NCBI GenBank assembly: GCA_029007925.1
Contig: JAQXIT010000155.1
Coordinates: 1-42,386 of the forward strand
DNA: 42,386 bases
From: Bacillota bacterium
Lineage (GTDB): Bacteria; Bacillota; Clostridia; Oscillospirales; Oscillospiraceae
Direction of reading: 5' to 3'
Part shown: one piece after another, positions 1 to 7,532 of the stretch
Layout: every line of letters begins with the position of its first letter
How positions within the stretch are numbered: the first letter of the stretch is position 1
The notes under the pieces: generated by a model
What the model was told of the DNA's origin: nothing
Databases searched by the model: none
The model's input: only the letters and a program-made list of their open reading frames with translations
Translations under genes and position numbers: made by a program

Positions 1-426
1 GCCCTCAAGTCCCGCACCCGGGGCTACGGCAGTCTGGACTATGAATTTATCGGCTACCGTCCCAGCAAGCTGGTGAAGCTGGACATCCTCCTCAACGGCG
101 AGATCGTGGACGCCCTGAGCTTCATCCTCTTTGCCGAAAACGCCTATCCCAGAGCCCGGAAGATCTGCGAAAAGCTGAAGGAGAACATCCCCCGTGCCCA
201 GTTCGAGATTCCGGTGCAGGCGGCCATCGGCGGCAAGATCATTGCCCGGGAGACCATCAAGGCTCTGCGCAAGGACGTGCTGGCCAAGTGCTACGGCGGC
301 GACATTACCCGGAAGAAGAAGCTGCTGGAGAAGCAGAAGGAAGGCAAAAAGCGGATGCGCACCTTCGGCACCGTTTCCGTCCCCAGCGAAGCCTTCATGG
401 CCGTGCTGAAGCTGGACGACGACTGA
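1..426 (+). CDS. lepA: Elongation factor 4 (LepA), C-terminal part, truncated by window edge
   Basis: Reading frame 1 is open from the first base and encodes about 141 residues up to TGA. The start ([16 protein letters not shown]) and the segment [23 protein letters not shown] match the fifth domain and C-terminal domain of LepA, the ribosome-back-translocating GTPase EF4. The basic tail ([22 protein letters not shown]) is the typical LepA CTD end that reaches the ribosome. The ORF track starts only at an internal ATG (73); the real gene begins upstream of the window, so the GTPase domain is not visible. It is followed after 49 bases by the MgtC-like gene and then hemW, the usual Firmicute neighbour of lepA. 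Confidence 0.96.
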   Translation, partial: ALKSRTRGYGSLDYEFIGYRPSKLVKLDILLNGEIVDALSFILFAENAYPRARKICEKLKENIPRAQFEIPVQAAIGGKIIARETIKALRKDVLAKCYGGDITRKKKLLEKQKEGKKRMRTFGTVSVPSEAFMAVLKLDDD

Positions 427-475
427 TCCCCACTGCTGCAATCCCATTCAAATGCTTATGGAAGGAGTGCTTTAT

Positions 476-1207
476 ATGAGCTGGTCTGATCTTTGGAATT
501 CCGTTGTCCAAATGGAGCCCGGTCTGGGCGATATCTGCCTGCGGCTGCTGTGCGCCATGCTGGTCGGCATGGTTATCGGCACCGAGCGGGAGTATACCCA
601 CCGCCCGGCCGGTATGCGTACCCATATTCTGGTGGCGCTGGGCGCCTGCGTGGTGTCCGTCACCGGTGAGCTGCTGTTCCGGGATTACAGCGCCATGGGT
701 GCCACCCCGGATCCCGCCCGGCTCAGCGCCCAGGTCATCACCGGCGTGGGCTTTTTGGGCGCCGGTACCATCCTGCGGGAGGGTGCCACCGTCAAGGGGC
801 TGACCACCGCCGCCAGCCTGTGGGCCGTGGCCTGTCTGGGCACCGCCTGCGGCTTCGGCTATTACACCCTGGCCATTTTGGGCATGGTGCTGATTTTCAT
901 CACGCTGACGATCTTCGAGCGGATTCAGCTCCGGCTGATGAAAACCGTCAAAAACGACGAGGTATTCGTGCTGGAGACCTCGGATATTTCCGCCTCCCTG
1001 AACCGCATCCATACCACCGCCTCTCAGGAGAAGGGCTCCGCCCAGATTCTTTCCGCGAAAAATCTGGAATCCGGCCATCGGGTGGTATTCCGGGCGGATT
1101 TCGGCGGCAGGCACAACAAAAATCACCGCCAGCGCTTTTTCGACACCCTCGCCTCCGCGCCCGAAACCGTGTCCTTCCAACAGGCCGGTGAGGACGTGCG
1201 CGTCTGA
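476..1207 (+). CDS. MgtC/SapB family membrane protein
   Basis: This encodes a 243-residue protein of the MgtC/SapB/YhiD family. The hallmark GTEREYTHRPAGMRTHILVALG lies near residues 37-58 (glutamate, RPAG and RTH are family signatures), followed by further hydrophobic helices with GVGFLGAGTI and GLTTAASLWAV motifs. The C-terminal ~80 residues form a soluble domain. Family members are inner-membrane proteins linked to Mg2+ homeostasis and, in some pathogens, to F-ATPase control; the role of this one is unknown. I prefer ATG 476 to the track start at 452 because GGAAGGAG lies 5-15 bases ahead and the protein then begins MSWSDLWN. It sits between lepA and hemW with short gaps, so co-transcription is likely. 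Confidence 0.9.
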   Translation: MSWSDLWNSVVQMEPGLGDICLRLLCAMLVGMVIGTEREYTHRPAGMRTHILVALGACVVSVTGELLFRDYSAMGATPDPARLSAQVITGVGFLGAGTILREGATVKGLTTAASLWAVACLGTACGFGYYTLAILGMVLIFITLTIFERIQLRLMKTVKNDEVFVLETSDISASLNRIHTTASQEKGSAQILSAKNLESGHRVVFRADFGGRHNKNHRQRFFDTLASAPETVSFQQAGEDVRV

Positions 1208-1231
1208 TCCACAGAAATCGGGAGGTATTCC

Positions 1232-2425
1232 ATGGCCATTCTCAGACGGAAAGACAAGACCCCGCTGGGGATCTACATCCACGTTCCCTTCTGCCGCAGC
1301 AAATGCCAATACTGCGACTTTTATTCCCTGACCACCAAGGACGACAGGCTGCTGGACGGCTATCTGGACGCGGTCTGCGCCCACATCAAGGAGGCCGGAG
1401 CGCTGGCGCCGGACTATCTGGTGGACACGGTGTATTTCGGCGGCGGCACCCCCAGCTTCTTCGGCCCCGACGGCCTGGCCACCATTCTCTCCGCCGTCCG
1501 CCGGAGCTTTGATGTGTCCGGCAGCGCGGAGATCACCTTCGAGGCCAACCCGGACTCCGTGACGCCCAAGCTGCTGCGGCGGCTCCACAGCGAGGGCTTC
1601 AACCGGGTGAGCCTTGGCGTCCAGTGCGACGATGATGCCATTCTGGACAAAATCGGCCGTCCCCACAACTATGAGCAGGCCGTCGCCGCCGTAAAGCGCA
1701 TCCGCAAGGCGGGCTTCCGGAATCTGTCTCTGGATCTGATCTACGGCCTGCCCAATCAGACCCGGGAGAGCTGGGAAAAAACCCTGCGCAACGTCCTTTC
1801 TCTGGAGCCGGAGCATATGAGCTGCTACGGCCTGAAGGTGGAGGAAGGAACCCCCATGGCCAGGTATCAGGAGTTCATGAATCTGCCCGACGACGACGCC
1901 CAGGCGGATATGTACCTCAGTGCCGTGGAGATTCTCCGGGCCAAGGGCTACCGGCAGTATGAAATTTCCAATTTCGCCCGCCGGGGCATGGAATCGAAGC
2001 ATAATCTCAAATATTGGCTGGGCGGCGAGTATCTGGGCTTCGGCCCCGCCGCCAGTTCGGACTTTGCCGGCAAGCGGTTTACCACCGTCCGGGATCTGCG
2101 GGGCTACATCGACGGAATCCTGAACGGCGGAACGGTCATCGAGGAGCTGCAGGAGGTACCGCCTCGGGAGCGGGCGGGGGAATACCTGATGACGCGGCTG
2201 CGAACCAACGTGGGCATTCAGGCGGAGGAGTACGAGAAGCAGTACCTGCTGCCCTTCGGGCCTCTGGAGGAAGCGCTGGAAAAATGCCGCCAGCGGGGAC
2301 ACGCCGTGAAGCTGGACAACGGCTTCTGGCGCCTGACACCGGAGGGCTTCCTGCTGTCCAATTCCATTATTTCCGACCTGCTGCTGCTTCAGGACGCCGC
2401 GGAGCCTCTGGCCAAGAGAAGATAA
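1232..2425 (+). CDS. hemW: Radical SAM HemW, heme chaperone / coproporphyrinogen-III-oxidase-like
   Basis: A 397-residue radical SAM protein. The cluster-binding CRSKCQYC motif is at residues 21-28 and is followed by DFY, the pattern of HemW rather than the CxxxCxxCxC of true HemN. Other family blocks are YFGGGTPSFF (SAM/glycine loop), EANPDSVT, RVSLGVQ, SLDLIYGLPNQT and the C-terminal HemN domain (YEISNFARRG, HNLKYWLGGEYLGFGPAA). HemW binds heme and is thought to insert it into respiratory proteins; it does not decarboxylate coproporphyrinogen. GGGAGG lies 8 bases before ATG. The gene follows mgtC by 24 bases and ends before a GAAA-loop terminator, so it is probably the last gene of the lepA operon. 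Confidence 0.95.
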   Translation: MAILRRKDKTPLGIYIHVPFCRSKCQYCDFYSLTTKDDRLLDGYLDAVCAHIKEAGALAPDYLVDTVYFGGGTPSFFGPDGLATILSAVRRSFDVSGSAEITFEANPDSVTPKLLRRLHSEGFNRVSLGVQCDDDAILDKIGRPHNYEQAVAAVKRIRKAGFRNLSLDLIYGLPNQTRESWEKTLRNVLSLEPEHMSCYGLKVEEGTPMARYQEFMNLPDDDAQADMYLSAVEILRAKGYRQYEISNFARRGMESKHNLKYWLGGEYLGFGPAASSDFAGKRFTTVRDLRGYIDGILNGGTVIEELQEVPPRERAGEYLMTRLRTNVGIQAEEYEKQYLLPFGPLEEALEKCRQRGHAVKLDNGFWRLTPEGFLLSNSIISDLLLLQDAAEPLAKRR

Positions 2426-2455
2426 TGCACCCGGGAAGCGGACGAAAGGAAAACA

Positions 2456-2482
2456 GGGCGCGCCGAAAGGCGCGTCCGTTTT
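2456..2482 (+). terminator. Rho-independent terminator after hemW
   Basis: A nine-base-pair GC-rich stem (GGGCGCGCC / GGCGCGTCC, one G-T pair) closes on a GAAA tetraloop and is followed by GTTTTG. It stands just before the next promoter. Confidence 0.7.
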
Positions 2483-2488
2483 GCCGCA

Positions 2489-2517
2489 TTGACTTGAAGC
2501 GGAAAAAGTGGTAACAT
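2489..2517 (+). promoter_or_regulatory. Sigma-A promoter for the PHP phosphatase gene
   Basis: TTGACT, a 17-base spacer and TAACAT. The predicted transcript starts a few bases downstream, about 25 bases before the start codon at 2547. Confidence 0.75.
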
Positions 2518-2546
2518 TCAGACAGATTTTTTGAGAGGTGAGTGCC

Positions 2547-3314
2547 ATGCTGGCAAATTATCATACCCATACCCGGCGCTGCCGCCACGCTGTGGGCGAG
2601 GACAGGCAGTACGCCGAGGCGGCGGTGAAGGCAGGGCTGAAGATTCTGGGCTTTTCGGATCATTCGCCCTACTATTTCCCCGACGGCTACTATTCTTCCT
2701 TCCGGATGCGCCCGGAGGAGCTGGAGGGCTACGTGGAGTCGGTGCTTTCCTTGCGGAAGGCCTACGCCGGGGTGCTGGAGATCCCGCTGGGACTGGAGCT
2801 GGAGTATTACCCCAAATACCTGCCCCGGCTGCTGACGCTGCTGCGGGAGTATCCCATGGATTATCTGCTGCTGGGGCAGCATTTCATCGGCAATGAATAC
2901 GGCGACTCCTACAGCGGCAATCTGACCGGGGACGAAGCCGTTCTGCGGCGGTATGTGGATCAGACCATAGAGGCTATGAATACCGGCCTGTTCACCTATT
3001 TTGCCCATCCGGACGTGATCCATTTCCAGGGAGAACCGGCGGTGTACCGCCGCCATATGCGCCGGCTGTGCCGGGAGGCCAAAAGCTGCGGCATCCCCCT
3101 GGAGATGAATCTGCTGGGTCTGCAGGGCGGACGGCATTATCCCAACCCCCTGTTCTGGGAGACGGCGGCGGAGGAAGGATGCCTCGCCGTGCTGGGCCGG
3201 GACGCCCACGATCCCGCGGTGCTGTCGGATACGGCCACCGAGGAGCGGGCGCTGGAATGGCTCCACGATCTGGGACTGAAGCCAATGGAGACGGTGCCCC
3301 TGCGAAAGCTCTGA
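2547..3314 (+). CDS. PHP-domain phosphoesterase, histidinol-phosphatase (HisK) type
   Basis: 255 residues forming one PHP domain. Metal-binding motifs appear in order: YHTHTRRCRHA at the N terminus, GFSDHSPY, an ELEYYPK glutamate block, LLGQHFI, FAHPDVIHF and GRDAHDP near the end. This set matches the monofunctional histidinol-phosphate phosphatase family (final phosphatase step of histidine synthesis), but PHP proteins of this size also include other phosphatases and no his gene is nearby, so the substrate is not certain. Start ATG 2547 is chosen over GTG 2538 because GAGAGG directly overlaps the GTG and gives proper spacing to the ATG. It is a single-gene unit with its own promoter and a downstream bidirectional terminator. 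Confidence 0.85.
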   Translation: MLANYHTHTRRCRHAVGEDRQYAEAAVKAGLKILGFSDHSPYYFPDGYYSSFRMRPEELEGYVESVLSLRKAYAGVLEIPLGLELEYYPKYLPRLLTLLREYPMDYLLLGQHFIGNEYGDSYSGNLTGDEAVLRRYVDQTIEAMNTGLFTYFAHPDVIHFQGEPAVYRRHMRRLCREAKSCGIPLEMNLLGLQGGRHYPNPLFWETAAEEGCLAVLGRDAHDPAVLSDTATEERALEWLHDLGLKPMETVPLRKL

Positions 3315-3325
3315 TATTTACCAGG

Positions 3326-3361
3326 AAAAAGCCCGCGCTCAGCCGAGCGCGGGCGATTTTT
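3326..3361. terminator. Bidirectional terminator between convergent genes
   Basis: AAAAA, a perfect 10-base-pair stem GCCCGCGCTC / GAGCGCGGGC with AGCC loop, then a T-rich tract. It serves the PHP gene from the left and the leftward lipid operon from the right. Confidence 0.85.
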
Positions 3362-3369
3362 GCGGGTTT

Positions 3370-4188
3370 TCAGGGCTGAAAGCCTTCGAAAATGGGCAGA
3401 TACCCTTCCGTTACGGCGGTGTCGAAATCCGCCTGACTGCGCAGCGTCCAGCTTACCCCCTGAATGCCCCACAGCTTCCTGCACAGCCGGACGGAGAGGT
3501 TGTTCCGGTCGGCAAAGTTGTAGGCGATGAAATCCGGCCGGGTCTGGACGTTGGACACCAGATTGGTCATGATCCACCGAAGCAGGAAGGGCGCATTCGG
3601 GACAGGTCTGCGCAGAAAGTTTTCGGAAAGCTGCCCCCGGACGATCCGGGGATGGCATTTTTTCAGCCGGCGCAGACACCGGGGATCGAAGGACTCCATG
3701 CAGTACACCCCGGGATACCCCTCCATGGCCCGGACGGCGGTGTCGGTGAGAGTGTTAAAGTTGCCGCCGGCGCTTTTCAGCTCAACAATCATCGGCGCCC
3801 GGCCGCCGAACAGCGCCAGCACATCGGAGAACAGCGGAATGGTTTCTTCGGTTCCTTCCAGACGGTATTGCTTCAGCTCCTCAAAGGTCAGATCCTCCAC
3901 GGTCACGTCGGCTCCCGCGGTGCGCTTCAGGGAGGAATCGTGAATCACGGCCAGCTTTCCGTCCCGGGTCAGGTGGATGTCCAGCTCAATGCCGTAGCCG
4001 TGTTCCAGGGCGGCGCGGAAGGCGGCCATGCTGTTTTCGGGGACGCCGTTTCCGTGGAGACCCCGGTGGGCATACGCCCAGCCCCGGAGCTTCGGCAGCT
4101 CCGGATGATCGTTCCGTCCGGCAAGGGTCAGCAGATATCCGATGCCCAGCAGAGCGAGAATACACGCAATGATGATAATAGCGGTCAT
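3370..4188 (-). CDS. Membrane-anchored glycerophosphodiester phosphodiesterase
   Basis: 272 residues. Residues 3-22 are one hydrophobic helix that would anchor the enzyme with its domain facing one side of the membrane. The GDPD TIM-barrel follows: AHRG at 40-43, the PENS block at 50-53, the metal-binding ELD at 68-70 and VIHD at 81-84, then MIVELKS in the middle of the barrel. Such enzymes hydrolyse glycerophosphodiesters (from phospholipid head groups) to glycerol-3-phosphate and an alcohol. A clear AGGAGG stands 7 bases ahead of the ATG. It is the last gene of the operon plsC-like / MFS / GDPD (15-base gap), which suggests lipid turnover. Confidence 0.92.
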   Translation of the reverse strand: MTAIIIIACILALLGIGYLLTLAGRNDHPELPKLRGWAYAHRGLHGNGVPENSMAAFRAALEHGYGIELDIHLTRDGKLAVIHDSSLKRTAGADVTVEDLTFEELKQYRLEGTEETIPLFSDVLALFGGRAPMIVELKSAGGNFNTLTDTAVRAMEGYPGVYCMESFDPRCLRRLKKCHPRIVRGQLSENFLRRPVPNAPFLLRWIMTNLVSNVQTRPDFIAYNFADRNNLSVRLCRKLWGIQGVSWTLRSQADFDTAVTEGYLPIFEGFQP

Positions 4189-4203
4189 TCGAATTTCCTC
4201 CTG

Positions 4204-5742
4204 TCAGTCGGCGTCGAAGGCTTCCAGCCCCTGCTTTGACTCCGCCTTGGCGTCACCGTGGCGCACCATCATCATGGTCACAAAAGCCAGCGCCACGAAC
4301 ACGGCGGCGTAGGGGAACAGAACGGTCATGCCCATGTGATCCATCAGAGCGCCGGAGAACATGGGCGTGATGATCTGGGCGATCATGGAGGCGGTGTAGT
4401 AGAAGCCGGTGTACTTGCCGATGTCGGCACCGGAGCAAAGCTCCACCACCATGGGGAAGGAATTGACGTTGATGGTGGCCCAGCCGATGCCGGCCAAGGC
4501 GAACAGCAGATTCATCAGCCAGGTGGGGCTGCCGGCACGCATGAAGGAGGCAGGCAGGAAGGCACCGGCCAACAGCACCACGCCGATGAGGATGGTTCTC
4601 TTCCGGCCCAGCCTGGAGGCGATCATACCGGCGGGCAGGTAGGCGAGAATGGCGGCAGCCTGGGCCAGCAGCAGGGTGGTGTTGTAGTCCTTCTGGAGGA
4701 TGTTGCCGGCGTAGACGGCGTATTTGGAGGTGACGGCGTTATAGCCGAAGTACCACAGGGCGATGGACAGCAGCAGGAAGATCAGAGAACGGCGCTCCGG
4801 GGCGGACAGCCGACGCTTTTCTCCCGCGGGCTCCTCCGCTTCCTCCAGCCCCCAGCGGACGCTGTCCTGCCGCATCTGAGCGACCCACTTCGGCTCCCGG
4901 ACGGTCAGCAGGAACACCGCCAGCGCCGCCAGCATGATGCCGGCGATGACACAGTAGAAAACGGTGTAGTTCATCATGGAGTTGCGGACGGCGGAGGTGG
5001 CAAAGACCATGCCCAGCACCAGCACCAGAATGCCGCCGGCGGTGCCCATCAGATTGATGACGGCGTTGGCTTTGCTCCGCAGAGGCTTGGCGGTGACGTC
5101 GGGCATCAGTGCCACGGCAGGGGAGCGGAAGGAGGCCATGGCCACCAGCATAATCAGCAGAAGCCCCACAAAGGCCGCCAGCGCTCCGGGGGACCGGGCG
5201 GTTTTTTCGGCGGCGTAGGCCTGCCGGGCAGGCGCCACAAAGTTGGTGTAGTCGGATTCTCCGGTGACTTCGTTCACCGTGTCGCTGCGGATGGCCAGGA
5301 ATTGCTCTTTGGTGAAGGTTTCGGAGAGGACGAAGCGGTCGCCCTCGGGGGTCAGAAGCTCGGTGTCCGCCTGGGAATCGTAGATTATCTCCAGCGCGGC
5401 GGGATCGTCGATGGCGGAGACCTCGGAAATATTCCGAAGCTGGGCGGCGTCCACAAAGGACAGCGCCACCAGTGCCACGGCGGCGATGACGGTGCCGATG
5501 GCGATGTAGGGGGTTCGCTTGCCGAAGCGGCTGGCGTTCCGGTCGGACAGAGAGCCGAACAGCGGCAGCAGGAACACCGCCAGAATGTTGTCCAGCGCCA
5601 TAATCACGCCGGACCAGGTCTGGGACATGCCGAATTTGTTGGTGAGGATCACGGGGATGGTGGCGTCATAGGCCTGCCAGAAGGCGCAGATCAGGAAGAA
5701 GGCAAAACCTACCAGAATGGTGCGCTTGTAGCTGAGCTTCAT
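4204..5742 (-). CDS. MFS transporter of the MFS_2/GPH-like type with a large loop insertion
   Basis: 512 residues with about 12 hydrophobic helices. The loop motif GSLSDRNASRFGKRTPYI (about 63-80) is typical of the cation-sugar symporter-like MFS_2 superfamily. Unusually, residues about 98-188 form a long polar stretch (SEVSAIDDPAALE ... TNFVAPARQAY) between the third and fourth predicted helices, which should lie outside the cytoplasm. Substrate cannot be read from the sequence. Known MFS_2 members carry sugars, but the superfamily also includes lysophospholipid carriers (MFSD2A), and here the gene is flanked by a PlsC-type acyltransferase (21-base gap) and a GDPD (15-base gap), so a lipid or lipid-head-group substrate deserves consideration. 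Confidence 0.85.
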   Translation of the reverse strand: MKLSYKRTILVGFAFFLICAFWQAYDATIPVILTNKFGMSQTWSGVIMALDNILAVFLLPLFGSLSDRNASRFGKRTPYIAIGTVIAAVALVALSFVDAAQLRNISEVSAIDDPAALEIIYDSQADTELLTPEGDRFVLSETFTKEQFLAIRSDTVNEVTGESDYTNFVAPARQAYAAEKTARSPGALAAFVGLLLIMLVAMASFRSPAVALMPDVTAKPLRSKANAVINLMGTAGGILVLVLGMVFATSAVRNSMMNYTVFYCVIAGIMLAALAVFLLTVREPKWVAQMRQDSVRWGLEEAEEPAGEKRRLSAPERRSLIFLLLSIALWYFGYNAVTSKYAVYAGNILQKDYNTTLLLAQAAAILAYLPAGMIASRLGRKRTILIGVVLLAGAFLPASFMRAGSPTWLMNLLFALAGIGWATINVNSFPMVVELCSGADIGKYTGFYYTASMIAQIITPMFSGALMDHMGMTVLFPYAAVFVALAFVTMMMVRHGDAKAESKQGLEAFDAD

Positions 5743-5763
5743 AAAAAAACCTCCGTTTTCGTA

Positions 5764-6489
5764 TTATGGGGCTTCGGGAGCCGTGTGCTGCCGGATGGCC
5801 TCTCCAATCCGGGAGCGAACCAATTCCGCCAGCTCCACGGTCTTGAGGTTTGCGTATTCTTCGTACAGGATGGGCTTCAGGTAGTGAATCTGGACGGAGA
5901 CTGGGGCGCTGCCCTTCTGATCCAGCACCTTCCAGCAGTCGATGAGCGCCATGGGCACGATGGGACACCTGGCCTTGACCGCGCAGCGGAAGCTGCCGCC
6001 ATGGAAGGCGCCCATCTGATTGCCGCTGCGGCTGCGGGTTCCTTCGGGGAAGATCAGGTAGTTGCGCCCCTTGCGCAGCTCCTGCGTCACGGCCTGAATG
6101 ACGGCGAGGGACTGACGCACATCCTCCCGATCCATGGCAAAGGACTTGGTGCAGGTCACCACCTGCCGGACGAAGGGGATGTCCTTCAGCTCCTTCTTGT
6201 ACACCGCCCCCAGAGGCCGGTCGCAGGATACGCAGATGGCCAGCGGGTCGAACATTCCCTGATGATTGCCGCAGAGAAGAAATCCGTTCTCCTGAGGCAG
6301 ATTTTCCGTGCCGGAAACCTGCATATCAATGTTGCCGGCGGCAACCGCCCGCTTCAGGATGCTCTGGATGAAGAGGTACTGCTCCTCCTCGGGATATTCG
6401 TCGGTGTGTTTGGCGTAGCGGCAGAGCCTGGCGTACAAGCCGGGAACCGCGAAGGCGTTTTTGAGAACCACCAAGACCAGTCGATTCAA
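5764..6489 (-). CDS. 1-acyl-glycerol-3-phosphate acyltransferase family protein (PlsC-like)
   Basis: 241 residues. The catalytic NHQGMFD (HX4D, H76 and D81) is present, as is the acceptor-binding IFPEGTRSR at about 147-154, and a hydrophobic N terminus that would sit at the membrane. Enzymes of this family acylate lysophosphatidic acid or related lysolipids. The start is TTG at 6489: AGGAGGG precedes it by 8 bases and no ATG is well placed. It is the first gene of the leftward operon and has its own promoter, TTGCTT-N17-GATAAT, about 30 bases upstream. It may not be the only PlsC of the cell; this copy is tied to the carrier and phosphodiesterase that follow. Confidence 0.9.
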   Translation of the reverse strand: MNRLVLVVLKNAFAVPGLYARLCRYAKHTDEYPEEEQYLFIQSILKRAVAAGNIDMQVSGTENLPQENGFLLCGNHQGMFDPLAICVSCDRPLGAVYKKELKDIPFVRQVVTCTKSFAMDREDVRQSLAVIQAVTQELRKGRNYLIFPEGTRSRSGNQMGAFHGGSFRCAVKARCPIVPMALIDCWKVLDQKGSAPVSVQIHYLKPILYEEYANLKTVELAELVRSRIGEAIRQHTAPEAP

Positions 6490-6522
6490 GGAAATACCCT
6501 CCTGTATGTGTACGTTGCTTCT

Positions 6523-6551
6523 ATTATCGCCCTTTCCTGCCGAAAAAGCAA
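6523..6551 (-). promoter_or_regulatory. Sigma-A promoter of the plsC-like operon
   Basis: On the minus strand: TTGCTT, 17-base spacer, GATAAT, ending about 34 bases before the TTG start codon. It is back-to-back with the promoter at 6567-6595. Confidence 0.7.
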
Positions 6552-6566
6552 GAGAAAAAAAGCCTC

Positions 6567-6595
6567 TTGCCGGATGGAAGGGAACATGGTATCAT
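6567..6595 (+). promoter_or_regulatory. Sigma-A promoter of the radical SAM gene
   Basis: TTGCCG, 17-base spacer, TATCAT. Predicted transcription start is about 20 bases before ATG 6623, so the upstream in-frame extension of the ORF track (6461) cannot be translated from it. Confidence 0.65.
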
Positions 6596-6622
6596 AGAAA
6601 AAAAGAAACGGATGTGAGAAAG

Positions 6623-7480
6623 ATGGATTACGGCAACTGCGAGCTGTGTCCCCGGCGCTGCGGGGTGAACCGGAGCGTGGGGGAGCGGGGCTTCTGCGGC
6701 TGTCCCGATTCCGCGCTGGTGGCGAAGGCCATGCTCCACAAATGGGAGGAGCCTGCGCTGGCGGGGGAGGGCGGCAGCGGTGCCGTTTTCTTCGGCGGCT
6801 GTACGCTGGGGTGCCGGTACTGTCAGAACCGGGCGATTTCCGGCGCTCCCGTGGGAAAAGCGGTGGACGCCGCCGGACTGCGGGGAATTCTGGAGGATCT
6901 GATCGCCCGGGGAGCGGAGAATATCGACCTTGTGACCCCCACCCAGTTCCTGCCCACGATCCTGCCGGCGCTGGAGCCCAAGCTGCCGGTGCCGGTGGTG
7001 TACAACTGCGGCGGCTATGAGCGGGCGGAGACTATCCGGGCGCTGGAGGGGCGGGTGGATGTCTACCTGCCGGATCTCAAGTACGCCGACGGCGAGCTGG
7101 CCGAAGAGCTGTCCGGTGCCGGGGATTACTTTCCCGTGGCCGCGGCGGCCATCCGGGAGATGGCGCGGCAGACCGGGCCGGCGCAGTGGCGGGGAGAGCG
7201 GCTGGTGAAGGGCGTTCTGATCCGGCACCTGATTCTGCCGGGTCATGTGGAGAATTCCCTGAAGGTGCTGGACTGGATCGGGGAGAATTTCGCCCCCGGG
7301 GAGGTTCTGGTGAGCCTGATGCGGCAGTACACCCCCATGGGCGGCCTGCCGGCGCCCATGAACCGGACGGTGACCCGGGAGGAGTACGACGCCGTGCTGA
7401 GCTGGATGTACCTGAACCGTCTGGAGGGCTTTACCCAGGAGGCCGCCGCCGCGGATCGGGGCTTCATTCCGGATTTCTGA
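6623..7480 (+). CDS. PflA/PflX-like radical SAM protein (COG1313 type)
   Basis: 285 residues. An N-terminal cysteine cluster (CELCPRRCGVNR ... GFCGC) precedes the radical SAM motif CTLGCRYCQN at about residue 60, followed by VTPTQFLP and VYNCGGYE, an aspartate-lysine block DVYLPDLKYAD, and LVSLMRQYTPMG near the end. This arrangement is that of the PflX group, homologues of pyruvate formate-lyase activating enzyme whose target is unknown. ATG 6623 is preferred to the track start because it follows GAGAAAG and because the promoter ends at 6595. No glycyl-radical enzyme lies next to it. Its 3' end is 2 bases from the next promoter. Confidence 0.88.
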   Translation: MDYGNCELCPRRCGVNRSVGERGFCGCPDSALVAKAMLHKWEEPALAGEGGSGAVFFGGCTLGCRYCQNRAISGAPVGKAVDAAGLRGILEDLIARGAENIDLVTPTQFLPTILPALEPKLPVPVVYNCGGYERAETIRALEGRVDVYLPDLKYADGELAEELSGAGDYFPVAAAAIREMARQTGPAQWRGERLVKGVLIRHLILPGHVENSLKVLDWIGENFAPGEVLVSLMRQYTPMGGLPAPMNRTVTREEYDAVLSWMYLNRLEGFTQEAAAADRGFIPDF

Positions 7481-7481
7481 G

Positions 7482-7510
7482 TTTACATTCTATCCGGCGG
7501 ATGGTATAAT
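7482..7510 (+). promoter_or_regulatory. Strong sigma-A promoter of the cyuA-like gene
   Basis: TTTACA, 17-base spacer, perfect TATAAT. The -10 box covers the ATG at 7509 that the ORF track uses as start, so translation must begin downstream. Confidence 0.85.
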
Positions 7511-7532
7511 GGTCGGAAAAGGGGGAATCTCG

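Noticed and set aside
395-2548. Minus-strand ORF of 717 residues opposite mgtC and hemW
   Set aside because: It is the antisense shadow of two well-recognised genes in GC-rich DNA; its product is low-complexity, rich in Gly, Gln and His, with no ribosome site or family resemblance.
4258-6597. Plus-strand ORF of 779 residues opposite the MFS and PlsC-like genes
   Set aside because: Histidine/glycine-rich shadow of two genes with intact motifs on the other strand.
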